DNA of 44,427 nucleotides from Chitinophagales bacterium (lineage in GTDB: Bacteria > Bacteroidota > Bacteroidia > Chitinophagales > JADIYW01): NCBI GenBank assembly GCA_023957215.1, contig JAMLHH010000024.1, positions 1-44,427 on the forward strand, written 5' to 3'. Under the pieces are notes generated by a model, which was not told the DNA's origin, ran no database searches, and worked only from the letters and a program-made list of their open reading frames with translations. Both the position numbers and the translations under genes were made by a program. Of this stretch, positions 23,685-34,004 are shown piece by piece; position 1 is the first letter of the stretch; each line of letters starts with the position of its first letter.

Positions 23685-24799
23685 TGAAGTTTTTACACCA
23701 ACTATTATCATTAACATCTCGGACAGCAAATATTGTTTTCTTAACACTCCTTTTAATCTCAGGACTGTCTTCCAAAATCAATCCTTCTAACTTTTCTGTC
23801 TTTGGTTTTATGGGACTGATTTATCCCTATCTCGCTGTTGTCAATATCTTGTTTATTTTTTCATGGATATTGAGGAAACGACTATTTTTTATTTATTCTC
23901 TTATTGGCTTACTTTTTACTTTTTCCCAACTGAAATCACAAATAGCTTTACCTTTCCTACAAAAGGATACAAATTTATCCACAGATTTTACAGTGATGAG
24001 CTATAATGTCAGAAATTTTGATTTGTATAATTGGTCAAAAAATTTGCATTCAAGACAAGTAATGATGGATACCATTCAAAAATATAATCCCGACGTGTTA
24101 TTGTTTCAGGAATATTATACTGAGACAAAAAAATTAAATAATACGCACTATTTGGATTCCATCGGTTATAAATATCATAAAATATCGACTGAGCTGATTA
24201 AAAGAAAGGATAATATTTGGGGAGTGGCAATTTTTAGCAAACTGCCCATTTCAAAAAGTGGTGAATTACTCAAAAAGTCGGTAAATAATTCTGTCGGAGG
24301 TAGCTATAGTCGCGGAGCATTTGCCGATATTAAGGTGAAAGGTCAGACTTTCAGATTTGTCAATGTACACTTGCAATCTCTTTATTTTAACAATGATGAA
24401 TATGAAACTATTCAAGAGATTACAGAAAAAAAACTTCCTGCCTATAAGAGAGTGATAGATTTGTTGAAAAAAATTAACCAAGCTTTTATTTATAGAGGAA
24501 AGCAAGTCAATGAATTGAAATCTTTTATCTCCGATTCACCTCATCCTATTATTTTAGGAGGTGATTTTAATGATACGCCCGGCTCTTATTCATATCAACA
24601 GCTTACTAAAACCTTAGAAGATTCCTTTATCCGGAAAGGAAAAGGAATAGGTTCTACTTATAGCGGTAATATTCCCTTATTGAGGATTGATTACATCTTA
24701 AAAGATAAAAGTCTGACAACAACAAAGTTTAATAAACCGAAAAATAAAATTTCAGACCATTATCCTATTGTTGTAGAATTTGCCGTAAATCCGGAATAG
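23684..24799 (+). CDS. membrane-anchored endonuclease/exonuclease/phosphatase-family protein
   Basis: A 371-residue protein with three N-terminal TM helices (about residues 15-90) and a catalytic EEP domain from about residue 100. Motifs: VMSYNVRNFD, VLLFQEYY, VNVHLQSLYF, GGDFNDTPGSYSY, IDYILKD and ISDHYPIVVEF. All catalytic residues (Asn, Glu, Asp-x-Asn, His) are in place. The active domain probably lies outside the cytosol. It is the last gene of the rhomboid operon. It belongs to a different subgroup from the lipoprotein EEP enzyme at 12604. Confidence 0.85.
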   Translation: MKFLHQLLSLTSRTANIVFLTLLLISGLSSKINPSNFSVFGFMGLIYPYLAVVNILFIFSWILRKRLFFIYSLIGLLFTFSQLKSQIALPFLQKDTNLSTDFTVMSYNVRNFDLYNWSKNLHSRQVMMDTIQKYNPDVLLFQEYYTETKKLNNTHYLDSIGYKYHKISTELIKRKDNIWGVAIFSKLPISKSGELLKKSVNNSVGGSYSRGAFADIKVKGQTFRFVNVHLQSLYFNNDEYETIQEITEKKLPAYKRVIDLLKKINQAFIYRGKQVNELKSFISDSPHPIILGGDFNDTPGSYSYQQLTKTLEDSFIRKGKGIGSTYSGNIPLLRIDYILKDKSLTTTKFNKPKNKISDHYPIVVEFAVNPE

Positions 24800-24840
24800 A
24801 ATAATATTTCATAAAATGATTTGCATTCACATTTTCAAAC

Positions 24841-24848
24841 TATCTTTG
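24841..24848 (+). promoter_or_regulatory. cysS promoter, near-leaderless
   Basis: TATCTTTG, with TTTG at 24820-24823 as -33 element (17-nt gap). The box ends 4 nt before the cysS ATG (24853). No later in-frame ATG would preserve the CysS N-terminus, so the mRNA is predicted to be leaderless. Confidence 0.6.
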
Positions 24849-24852
24849 CGCA

Positions 24853-26343
24853 ATGAGTTCTCATAAGCTATATATATATAATTCATACACAAGAAAAAAA
24901 GAACTTTTTGAACCGATACATGCGCCTTTTGTAGGTTTGTACGTTTGCGGCCCTACGGTCTATAATGATGTTCATCTCGGCAATGTCAGGACATTTTTGA
25001 CTTTTGATATTGTTTTCAGATTCTTAAAATACTTAGGTTATCAGGTAAGATATGTCAGAAATATTACTGATGTCGGTCACTTGGTAGATGATGCTGATGA
25101 GGGAGAAGACAAGGTAGAAAAGATGGCAAGACTCCAAAAAATAGAGCCGATGGAAGTCGTACAAAAATATACCATCGGCTTTCACAATGTCATGCGGCTT
25201 TTTAAAATTTTGCCACCAAGTATAGAACCTTCAGCCAGTGGACACATCATCGAACAGATTGAAATGATAGAAGATATTTTGAAGAACGGCTACGCTTATG
25301 AGGTAAATGGAAATATCTATTTTGATGTAGTCAAATTTAATGAAAAATATCCTTACGGTGAATTGTCGGGAAGAGTTTTAGAAGAATTGTTAGAAACTAC
25401 TCGCGATTTAGACGGGCAAGATGATAAAAGAAATAAAGCTGATTTCGCACTTTGGAAAAAAGCCGAAAAAGGTCATATTATGAAGTGGAATTCCCCTTGG
25501 GGAGAAGGGATTCCGGGATGGCATTTGGAATGCTCGGTCATGAGTACCAAATATTTGGGTCATGAATTTGATATTCACGGAGGTGGAATGGATTTGAAGT
25601 TTCCTCATCATGAATCTGAAATTGCACAAAATATAGGAGCTTGTGGTCATGCTCCTGTTAGATATTGGATGCACAGCAATATGCTCAATTTTAACGGTAA
25701 GAAAATGAGCAAGTCAGAAGGAAACTCGATTTTACCTATGCAAATGTTGAGTGGAAATCATCCATTACTGGACAAAGGCTACAGCCCGATGACTGTAAGA
25801 TTTTTGTTTTTACAATCACATTATAGCAGTGAATTAGATATTTCGATAAAGTCTCTTCATGATGCCGAAATCGGTTTGAAAAAACTTGTTAATGCGGCAA
25901 AGTACCTTTCAGAACTTACTTGGATTGATAAAGGTTCTTACTTGGATGATGAAGTTAATAAATCCATCGATCAAGTAATCAACGACTTGTGTGATGATTT
26001 TAATACAGCTAAGGCAGTTGCTAGTCTTTACGCACTAACAACACATATCAATACTTGGTATAATGATAAAAAAATTGTTGCCGGAATAAGTAAAATTACC
26101 TTTGAAAGGCTACAAAAAGAATTTGCGATTATCATTCAAGATGTTTTTGGGTTGGAGGAAGAAACAGCCAATGATAATACAGCATTGGAGGCGGCGATGA
26201 ATCTTATCTTGGATTTAAGAAAACAAGCTCGTGCTGATAAAAATTGGGCACTTTCAGATAAAATCAGAGATGAGCTGAAAGCCGCAGGAATCATTATTAA
26301 AGACGGTAAAGATGGACAAGCATCTTATGAATTGGAAAACTAA
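24853..26343 (+). CDS. cysS: cysteinyl-tRNA synthetase
   Basis: A 496-residue class I synthetase that charges tRNA-Cys. LYVCGPTVYNDVHLGNVRTF holds the zinc cysteine and the HIGH-type HLGN motif. GWHLECSVMS and the HGGGMDLKFPHHESEIAQ region supply the other zinc ligands and the binding pocket, and GKKMSKSEGNSI is the KMSKS loop. The C-terminal DALR helical domain ends with QARADKNWALSDKIRDELKAAGI, the usual tail. Full length. The 3' end overlaps the next gene by 17 bp from that gene's preferred start. Confidence 0.98.
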   Translation: MSSHKLYIYNSYTRKKELFEPIHAPFVGLYVCGPTVYNDVHLGNVRTFLTFDIVFRFLKYLGYQVRYVRNITDVGHLVDDADEGEDKVEKMARLQKIEPMEVVQKYTIGFHNVMRLFKILPPSIEPSASGHIIEQIEMIEDILKNGYAYEVNGNIYFDVVKFNEKYPYGELSGRVLEELLETTRDLDGQDDKRNKADFALWKKAEKGHIMKWNSPWGEGIPGWHLECSVMSTKYLGHEFDIHGGGMDLKFPHHESEIAQNIGACGHAPVRYWMHSNMLNFNGKKMSKSEGNSILPMQMLSGNHPLLDKGYSPMTVRFLFLQSHYSSELDISIKSLHDAEIGLKKLVNAAKYLSELTWIDKGSYLDDEVNKSIDQVINDLCDDFNTAKAVASLYALTTHINTWYNDKKIVAGISKITFERLQKEFAIIIQDVFGLEEETANDNTALEAAMNLILDLRKQARADKNWALSDKIRDELKAAGIIIKDGKDGQASYELEN

Positions 26344-27301
26344 AATCGCTCTTTTTGTATTTGGTTTGATATTGCTTTCTTGTAATAACAAGAATAATCA
26401 GATGACAATCGAAGAGCCTCAGGATGTCGCCAAGGTGGTGGAAAGACCTGCTTTCTCTGCTGACTCAGCTTATGCTTATATTGAAAAACAGGTGAGCTTT
26501 GGTTCCAGAGTACCGGGAACGGACGAGCATTATCAATGTTCATTGTGGTTGATAGAAACCCTTGAAAGATTGGGAGCTAAAGTACAAGTACAATCTACCC
26601 AATTTACTACTTCTGACGGGAAAATACTACCTTGCTATAATATCATAGGTAGTTTTAACGAAGAAGTAAAAGAACGAAAACTACTGGCATCACATTGGGA
26701 TTCCCGACCTTGGGCAGATCAAGATACTGCCAATCAAGATTTACCTATCTTGGGAGCAAATGATGGAGCGAGTGGAGTAGGTGTGATTTTAGAGATTGCC
26801 AGACAAATACAAGCATCTGCGACAAAGGATCAAGGATTGGATATTATATTTTTTGATGTAGAGGATTATGGCATTTCTAATGTAACAGATTCTTATTGTT
26901 TAGGTTCTCAATATTGGAGCAAGCATCCTCACCGACCCAATTATTTTGCATACAAAGCAATTTTATTGGATATGGTAGGTGCTAAAAATGCCGTATTTGC
27001 AAAAGAAAACAATTCGATAATTATCAATTCGGCTCTGATTAGCGAAATGTGGAACACAGCTAAACAATTAGGATATGGAAAATATTTTGTCAATAAAAAA
27101 GGCGGTTCTATTTTAGACGATCATGTTTATGTGTATAAATATACCAGAATTCCTATGATAGATATTATCCATTATGATCCTACCACACTTTCCGGATTTG
27201 GAGACTTTTGGCATACCCATGCTGACAATATGGATATCATAGATAAGAATACTTTACAGGCAGTAGGTGAAACTGTTTTTGCTACGATATTAAAAGATTA
27301 G
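26327..27301 (+). CDS. M28-family zinc peptidase / glutaminyl cyclase-like lipoprotein
   Basis: From ATG 26327 the product is 324 residues and starts with a lipoprotein signal (FGLILLSC, cysteine about residue 19). An in-frame ATG at 26312 would add five polar residues and is less likely. Metal-site motifs are LLASHWDSRPWAD (His, Asp), LGANDGASGVGV (bridging Asp), IIFFDVEDYG (Glu, Asp) and FWHTHADNMD (His). The spacing and W residues fit the glutaminyl-peptide cyclotransferase-like branch of M28. It probably acts on peptides in the cell envelope. It overlaps the cysS 3' end, so the two are co-transcribed. Confidence 0.85.
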   Translation: MNWKTKIALFVFGLILLSCNNKNNQMTIEEPQDVAKVVERPAFSADSAYAYIEKQVSFGSRVPGTDEHYQCSLWLIETLERLGAKVQVQSTQFTTSDGKILPCYNIIGSFNEEVKERKLLASHWDSRPWADQDTANQDLPILGANDGASGVGVILEIARQIQASATKDQGLDIIFFDVEDYGISNVTDSYCLGSQYWSKHPHRPNYFAYKAILLDMVGAKNAVFAKENNSIIINSALISEMWNTAKQLGYGKYFVNKKGGSILDDHVYVYKYTRIPMIDIIHYDPTTLSGFGDFWHTHADNMDIIDKNTLQAVGETVFATILKD

Positions 27302-27366
27302 ACTAAGTGGAGATTTGTAGGGAGATAAGTTCTTTCTGATTTTACAAAATATGATTCTGAAAGGTT

Positions 27367-27374
27367 TAATTTTG
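27367..27374 (+). promoter_or_regulatory. possible promoter of the VTC cassette
   Basis: TAATTTTG matches TAnnTTTG, 102 nt before ATG 27477, in a 175-nt gap that holds no gene. No convincing -33 element is seen, so this is tentative. Confidence 0.25.
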
Positions 27375-27476
27375 GCACAATTAATAAACCCATTCTTCAT
27401 TAAGATTTATTTATGTAACTTAGTCTCTTTAAGATTTGATAAATAAATGATTCTATAATTTTAAGATAAAATAGCT

Positions 27477-27899
27477 ATGAAACTGAGGTTATATTCTACT
27501 TTATTTTTAGGCATATTATTGTTTTCTCATTGCAAGAAAGAAGAAGGTTATGGCGGTCTTGCATCTATTGAGGGAAGGGTTTATGCCGTTGATTATAATA
27601 AAGATGGTGAGTTTGTGGATGAAGGTTATGTCGGAGATAGGGAAGTCTATATAGGTTCACTTTCTGTGAAAAAGAATACAAATGGTGATGAAGTCGAAAC
27701 AAGCAAGGTCATAGATAGAATCAGAACCTCTTATGATGGCTTTTATATCTTTGAAGGTTTGAGAAAAGGTACTTATGATGTGTGGGTATATAGCTTGTGT
27801 AGCAAATGTGTAGATGATGTCACACCTATTGTACGACGGGTCGAAGTCAAAGGTAAAAAGTCAAGGATAGTATTAGAAGATTTTAAGATAGATCTTTAA
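27477..27899 (+). CDS. small lipoprotein with a beta-sandwich-like repeat
   Basis: A 140-residue lipoprotein: signal peptide with LLFSHC (cysteine about residue 19), then KKEEGYGG. The body reads like a single carboxypeptidase-regulatory/Cna-B-type beta sandwich: ASIEGRVYAVDYNKDGEFVDEG, SYDGFYIFEGLRKGTYDVWVYS, VEVKGKKSRIVLEDF. A Cys-x2-Cys (SLCSKCVDD) is present. No named family. It starts the four-gene unit with the VTC-domain protein 5 nt downstream. Confidence 0.7.
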   Translation: MKLRLYSTLFLGILLFSHCKKEEGYGGLASIEGRVYAVDYNKDGEFVDEGYVGDREVYIGSLSVKKNTNGDEVETSKVIDRIRTSYDGFYIFEGLRKGTYDVWVYSLCSKCVDDVTPIVRRVEVKGKKSRIVLEDFKIDL

Positions 27900-27904
27900 A
27901 ATAG

Positions 27905-28657
27905 ATGACTGAAATAGAAAAACATATTGTAGCTTTCCGAGCTATTTCTCTCAAAGGACTTTCCCCTGTAAAATTAGCCAAGAGAATAGATACCAAATAT
28001 GTATTGAATACAAATCAGCTATATAATATTCTTGACAGCATCAACAATGACTATCAAATTCTTCAAATAGAAGATAAAAGGATGTTTCAGTACGAAACCG
28101 TTTACTTTGATACTTTTGATTACCAGTTTTATTTAGATCATCACAATGGTTATATCCATAGAATGAAGGTCAGGGAAAGAGAATATGTGGATTCGGGTTT
28201 GAAGTTTTACGAAGTAAAAAGAAAAACCTCATTGGGTGAAACGGATAAAACAAGAGTAGCGATAGATGTAATGGATGACGAATTGACCCAAGAACAATAT
28301 GCTTTAATCAAAAATTATCAGAGGTTGAGACAAAGAACCTTAGAAAAAAAACTTGTCAATAAGTTTCAGAGAATCACTCTTGCAAATGTGGCACTTCAAG
28401 AGCGTATTACTATTGATATGGATATTCAATTTATAGTTGATGATGAGGTGAAATTACTCAAAGATATAGTCATTATTGAACTCAAGCAACAACAATTTAA
28501 TGTGTTGAGCCCTATGGTAAAAATGCTCAAAAAACTTTATATCCACCCCGATGGGTTCAGTAAATATGCAATGGGTGTGGCATTAATGGATCTACATAAA
28601 AAGAAAAATGAATTTAAACCTCAAATATTAAAAATTAAGAAATTACAGGCTAACTAA
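27905..28657 (+). CDS. VTC-domain protein (polyphosphate polymerase-like)
   Basis: A 250-residue protein matching the VTC tunnel domain of the triphosphate-tunnel superfamily. Charged strand motifs line up: RIDTKYVLN, YETVYFDT, HRMKVREREY, KFYEVKRKTS, ERITIDMD and VIIELKQQ. In yeast Vtc4 this fold makes polyphosphate from ATP; bacterial homologues are less well studied. It is cytosolic by sequence. The pairing with a DUF4956 membrane protein 18 nt downstream is a recurrent bacterial arrangement. Whether it polymerises phosphate or only binds it is open. Confidence 0.88.
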   Translation: MTEIEKHIVAFRAISLKGLSPVKLAKRIDTKYVLNTNQLYNILDSINNDYQILQIEDKRMFQYETVYFDTFDYQFYLDHHNGYIHRMKVREREYVDSGLKFYEVKRKTSLGETDKTRVAIDVMDDELTQEQYALIKNYQRLRQRTLEKKLVNKFQRITLANVALQERITIDMDIQFIVDDEVKLLKDIVIIELKQQQFNVLSPMVKMLKKLYIHPDGFSKYAMGVALMDLHKKKNEFKPQILKIKKLQAN

Positions 28658-28675
28658 AAAATTACAACTTATTTT

Positions 28676-29287
28676 ATGGATTTACAAGTACTTGGTATCA
28701 GGCTTTTGATTAATATCATTTCATCTTTCATTTTGATAGGATTGATATATTATAATACACATAAAAATAAAGATTATCTTTTTACTTTCGGATTGTTTAA
28801 TCTGCTGATATTTTTAATCTGTTCTTTATTGAGTACCGCTACGATAGAGATGGGATTTGCCTTTGGGCTTTTCGCCATTTTTAGCTTTATCAGATATCGA
28901 ACTGTCACTGTGCCTATTCGTGAGATGGGATATCTCTTTGCAGCTCTTACGACAGGTATTGTGAATGCTTTAGCATCATCAGAAATGATGTATGGTATCA
29001 TTATCTTTTGCAACCTGATTATCATTGGAACTATCTTGCTTTTAGATAAGATTGTACATCTTTCCCATGAAAACATACAAATAGTTACCTATGAGAGAAT
29101 AGATTTGATCACACCGGATAAACGGGAAGAAATGATACAGGATCTAAGAGATAGATTAGGACTTCCTATTCATCGAGTAGAAATTAATAGAGTTAACTTT
29201 TTAAAAGATACAGCCAGTGTATCCGCTTTTTATTATGCCAATAAAAATGAAAACGAATCGGTATTGGTGACAAGAGATTTTGAATGA
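28676..29287 (+). CDS. DUF4956 membrane protein
   Basis: A 203-residue protein with about four TM helices (residues 8-30, 37-70, 83-125) and the conserved cytosolic-side motif FSFIRYRTVTVPIREMGYLF. A soluble C-terminal region of about 65 residues follows (DKREEMIQDLRDRLGLPIHRVEINRV). DUF4956 proteins commonly accompany VTC-domain proteins and may form the membrane partner for polyphosphate synthesis or export; this is inference from neighbourhood. It ends in an ATGA overlap with the beta-barrel gene. Confidence 0.88.
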   Translation: MDLQVLGIRLLINIISSFILIGLIYYNTHKNKDYLFTFGLFNLLIFLICSLLSTATIEMGFAFGLFAIFSFIRYRTVTVPIREMGYLFAALTTGIVNALASSEMMYGIIIFCNLIIIGTILLLDKIVHLSHENIQIVTYERIDLITPDKREEMIQDLRDRLGLPIHRVEINRVNFLKDTASVSAFYYANKNENESVLVTRDFE

Positions 29288-29985
29288 AAAAAAGACTTTT
29301 ATTACATTGGATCTTGGCAATTTTTGTGTTGATAAGCACAAATAGCACAGCTTTTTCAAAATTAGAAGATACACAATCAAGAACAGAAGTCAATATCCAA
29401 TACAGTCCTATCAAAAAGTTAGAGATATCGGGAATGTACCGTTTAGATTTGGAAGAAAATTTATCTCAGTTCAAAAAAAATAATTTTGAATTAGGTCTTT
29501 CTTACGATGTTTTAAAATCCTTAGAAATTTCTACTTATTACAGATTCAGTACCTCGTATAAAAACGATGCACACAGATTCTATTTGGGACTTTCTACTAA
29601 AAAATCCCTCTTCAATAAAATACTTAAATTCAAGTTGAGTAGCGGTATTCAATTTGATTCCGATTATTTGGATGCCGAATATTGGAGGCTAAATGATCCT
29701 TCATTTAGATGGGTCAGTAAAGTCTCTGCAACGTATAATATCAATAAAAAATGGGATATTTCAGCCTATATAAAACCTTATTTTTCACTGAATGGTCATA
29801 AAAACTTTTTACAAAAAGTGAGATATGGTGCTGAGATCAATTATTCTATCGACAAAAGAAATAGTTTGAGCCTTGGATATTTTTATGAACAAAAACCTCA
29901 TTCAAAAAAAGTTTCAGATATACAGACTTTTTCGTTGGGATATAAATTGGATTTAAAAGCCCAAAAAAAGAAAACAAAGAAATAG
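29284..29985 (+). CDS. outer-membrane beta-barrel protein, DUF2490-like
   Basis: A 233-residue protein with a signal peptide (HWILAIFVLISTNSTAFS). It then has regular alternating strands with aromatic girdle residues (EISGMYRLDLEEN, NFELGLSYDVLKSLEISTYYRF, HRFYLGLST, KWDISAYIKPYFSL, NSLSLGYFYEQ, TFSLGYKLDL), as in 8-12-strand barrels of the DUF2490 type. A lysine-rich tail ends it. Translationally coupled to DUF4956, suggesting that the cassette spans cytosol, inner membrane and outer membrane. Confidence 0.78.
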   Translation: MKKRLLLHWILAIFVLISTNSTAFSKLEDTQSRTEVNIQYSPIKKLEISGMYRLDLEENLSQFKKNNFELGLSYDVLKSLEISTYYRFSTSYKNDAHRFYLGLSTKKSLFNKILKFKLSSGIQFDSDYLDAEYWRLNDPSFRWVSKVSATYNINKKWDISAYIKPYFSLNGHKNFLQKVRYGAEINYSIDKRNSLSLGYFYEQKPHSKKVSDIQTFSLGYKLDLKAQKKKTKK

Positions 29986-30013
29986 TATCTTTATTGAAAA
30001 ATCAAAATGTTCT

Positions 30014-30021
30014 TACTTTTG
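30014..30021 (+). promoter_or_regulatory. -7 box TACTTTTG ahead of the thioredoxin-like gene
   Basis: An exact TAnnTTTG match, 41 nt before ATG 30063. A TTTA near 29987 is a loose -33 candidate. Confidence 0.4.
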
Positions 30022-30062
30022 GAACGGTTTTTTCATAGTACTATTTCAGTCAATATATAAAG

Positions 30063-30587
30063 ATGAATATCGTAAAAAAAATATTTTCACTTGTGGTATT
30101 TTCGATTCTTGCCTATTCCGGAGTGATGGCTCAAGAGGAATACGGAATCGGACTTCCGGCACCTGACATTATTGCTCCATCTCCCAATGGAGATACTATA
30201 AAGTTATCTGACCTAAAAGGGAATTATGTCTTATTGGATTTTTGGGCTTCATGGTGTATGCCGTGCAGACGAAATAATCCTCAATTAGTGGCATTTTATA
30301 ATAAGTATAAAGATGTAAAATTAGATGGAGGGAAACACGGATTTACGATATATAGCTATTCCTTAGACCGCACGAAGGATTCATGGGTAAGAGCAATTGC
30401 GACCGATCAATTAGCATGGGAAAATCATACAAGCGACTTGCAAGGATGGGGTTCTCAAGGCAGTAGCCAATATGGTGTCAATAGTATTCCCAAAACATTC
30501 TTGATAGACTGGCAAGGGAAATTGATTATGGAGAACCCAAGTTTTGAATTTTTGGACCGGCTTTTTCAGTCAAAAATTTTCAAATAA
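30063..30587 (+). CDS. exported TlpA/ResA-like thiol-disulfide oxidoreductase
   Basis: A 174-residue thioredoxin-fold protein with a cleavable signal peptide (SILAYSGVMAQ, cut near residue 23). IGLPAPDIIAPSPNGDTIKLSDLKGNYVLLDFWASWCMPCRRNNP contains the redox CMPC motif, and SIPKTFLID supplies the cis-proline. It probably reduces or isomerises disulfides in the periplasm. It is a single gene with its own promoter-like box and is followed by the grpE-dnaJ control region. Confidence 0.92.
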   Translation: MNIVKKIFSLVVFSILAYSGVMAQEEYGIGLPAPDIIAPSPNGDTIKLSDLKGNYVLLDFWASWCMPCRRNNPQLVAFYNKYKDVKLDGGKHGFTIYSYSLDRTKDSWVRAIATDQLAWENHTSDLQGWGSQGSSQYGVNSIPKTFLIDWQGKLIMENPSFEFLDRLFQSKIFK

Positions 30588-30598
30588 ACATCGAAAAG

Positions 30599-30637
30599 TG
30601 CCAAAATGTCAATTTTCTTGGCTTGGCAAGACATTTG
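30599..30637 (+). promoter_or_regulatory. candidate heat-shock control region of grpE-dnaJ
   Basis: TGCCAA (30599-30604) and TTGGCA (30623-30628) form an inverted pair, and AATGTC (30605-30610) has an inverted counterpart, GACATT, at 30630-30635. The last part, GACATTTG, resembles the -7 box with one altered base pair. The arrangement could be an operator or a specialised promoter for the chaperone genes; no CIRCE element is present. Confidence 0.3.
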
Positions 30638-30666
30638 TCTATACAGAAGCATAAATTAAAACTGCC

Positions 30667-31251
30667 ATGAGTAAGAAAAAGATGACAGATAATCATACTG
30701 ATACTGAGACGAAAAAGGAAACAGAATTAGAGCCAGATAAGCCAAATAAAAATATGGAAGAAACAGTAACAGAGCAAGAAGATATTGACGAATCTAAAAC
30801 CGATGAGTTGGAAAAAATAAAGGAAGAATTTAACCTGCTAAATGATAAATATCTCAGATTGGTTGCGGAGTTTGATAATTTTAGAAAACGGGCTGCAAAA
30901 GAAAAAGTTGAGACTCGTCTCACCGCCGGTACTGATATTTTACAAGATTTGCTACCGGTCTTAGATGATTTGGATAGGGCAGAAGAGTCTATTAAGAAGG
31001 CAACGGAAGTAGAAAGTATCAAGGAAGGTATTTTTCTTATAAAAGATAAGTTGTTGAGAAATTTGGAGGCAAAAGGCTTAAAAGCGATGTCGGTACATGG
31101 TGAAGAGTTTGATCCGGAAAAACATGAAGCGATTGCAGAATTTCCTGCGGCATCAGATGATTTAAAAAATAAGATTTTGGATGTGGCACAAAAAGGTTAT
31201 GTGCTGAATGATAGAATAATTCGTTATCCCAAAGTCGTTGTAAACAAATAA
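30667..31251 (+). CDS. grpE: nucleotide exchange factor GrpE
   Basis: A 194-residue GrpE, the exchange factor of DnaK. The N-terminal 60 residues are highly charged and disordered. A long coiled-coil helix follows ([28 protein letters not shown]). The C-terminal beta domain has the signature region [14 protein letters not shown] and [16 protein letters not shown]. The ATG at 30667 is the first of the frame and sits 1 codon from MTDN. dnaJ begins 1 nt after its stop; dnaK is not in the window. Confidence 0.97.
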   Translation: MSKKKMTDNHTDTETKKETELEPDKPNKNMEETVTEQEDIDESKTDELEKIKEEFNLLNDKYLRLVAEFDNFRKRAAKEKVETRLTAGTDILQDLLPVLDDLDRAEESIKKATEVESIKEGIFLIKDKLLRNLEAKGLKAMSVHGEEFDPEKHEAIAEFPAASDDLKNKILDVAQKGYVLNDRIIRYPKVVVNK

Positions 31252-31252
31252 T

Positions 31253-32395
31253 ATGGCTAAAAAAGATTTTTATGAAGTGCTTGGAGTTAGTAAAACTGCT
31301 ACTGCGGATGAACTGAAAAAAGCGTATAGAAAATTAGCAATGAAATATCATCCCGATAGAAATCCGGATGATAAAGAAGCAGAAGAAAAATTTAAGGAAG
31401 CTGCCGAAGCGTATGAGGTATTGAGTGATGAGCAAAAAAGAGCTCAATATGATAAATTTGGTCATGCAGGAATGGGTGGTGCAGGTGGATTCAGCGGAGG
31501 CTCTATGAATATGGAGGATATTTTCTCTCAATTTGGAGACATATTTGGAGAAGGTAGTCCCTTTGGCAGCTTTTTTGGCGGGGGCAGACGCTCTGAAAGG
31601 GGTGTAGGGCAGAGAGGATCTAATTTAAGGGTCAAAGTCAAATTAGATTTGGAAGAAATTGCAAACGGTACCAATAAAAAAATAAAAGTAAAAAAACATA
31701 TCGTTTGCGATAGCTGTCACGGTACCGGTGCAAAAGACGGTAATAGTTATCAAACCTGTCAAACTTGTCACGGGCAGGGTACAGTGAGAAAAGTGGCACA
31801 GACTTTCTTGGGTCAGATGGCTACTACACAAGTTTGTCCTACCTGTCAAGGTGAAGGCAAGATTATCACAGCTAAATGTGTGAAATGTAGAGGAGAGGGG
31901 AGAGTTTATGGTGAAGAAGTGATATCAATAGACATACCGGCCGGAGTTTCCGAGGGTATACAATTGTCTATGAATGGGAAAGGAAATGCCGGTTTGAGAG
32001 GCGGTCGTGCCGGAGATTTGATTATCAATATTAGTGAGATTCCGCATCCGGAATTGAGACGGGATGGTATGGATGTCATACACGAACTCTATCTTAATTT
32101 TGCTGATGCAGCTTTAGGAACATCTGCAGAAGTCCCTACCATTTCCGGAAAGGTAAAAATCAAAGTACCAAGAGGTACTCAAAGTGGTAAATTATTTAGA
32201 TTACAGGGTAAAGGGATTCCAAATCTGAATGGTTATGGTCGAGGTGATGAAATCGTTGAAGTTCAAATCTTTACACCTACAGATATGACAAGTGAAGAAG
32301 AAGCATTACTTGAAAAATTGAGAAATTCTGCCAACTTTAATCCAAGTGAAGTAAAAGAAAAGAAAGGACATGGATTCTTTAATTTCTTTAAGTAG
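31253..32395 (+). CDS. dnaJ: chaperone protein DnaJ
   Basis: A 380-residue type I DnaJ. J-domain residues 1-70 include HPD at 33-35. A Gly/Phe-rich linker follows ([17 protein letters not shown]...). The zinc-binding region has four CxxCxGxG repeats ([32 protein letters not shown]). The C-terminal substrate-binding domains end in [11 protein letters not shown]. It stimulates the ATPase of DnaK and delivers unfolded clients. It forms an operon with grpE. Confidence 0.98.
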   Translation: MAKKDFYEVLGVSKTATADELKKAYRKLAMKYHPDRNPDDKEAEEKFKEAAEAYEVLSDEQKRAQYDKFGHAGMGGAGGFSGGSMNMEDIFSQFGDIFGEGSPFGSFFGGGRRSERGVGQRGSNLRVKVKLDLEEIANGTNKKIKVKKHIVCDSCHGTGAKDGNSYQTCQTCHGQGTVRKVAQTFLGQMATTQVCPTCQGEGKIITAKCVKCRGEGRVYGEEVISIDIPAGVSEGIQLSMNGKGNAGLRGGRAGDLIINISEIPHPELRRDGMDVIHELYLNFADAALGTSAEVPTISGKVKIKVPRGTQSGKLFRLQGKGIPNLNGYGRGDEIVEVQIFTPTDMTSEEEALLEKLRNSANFNPSEVKEKKGHGFFNFFK

Positions 32396-32414
32396 ATAAA
32401 TCAGTCGGCTGTCG

Positions 32415-33986
<1,572 letters not shown>

Positions 33987-34004
33987 TTATAAAACTCATC
34001 TTGA

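Noticed and set aside
30693..31022. 109-codon minus-strand serine-rich frame
   Set aside because: It is the antisense shadow of the charged N-terminal part of grpE.
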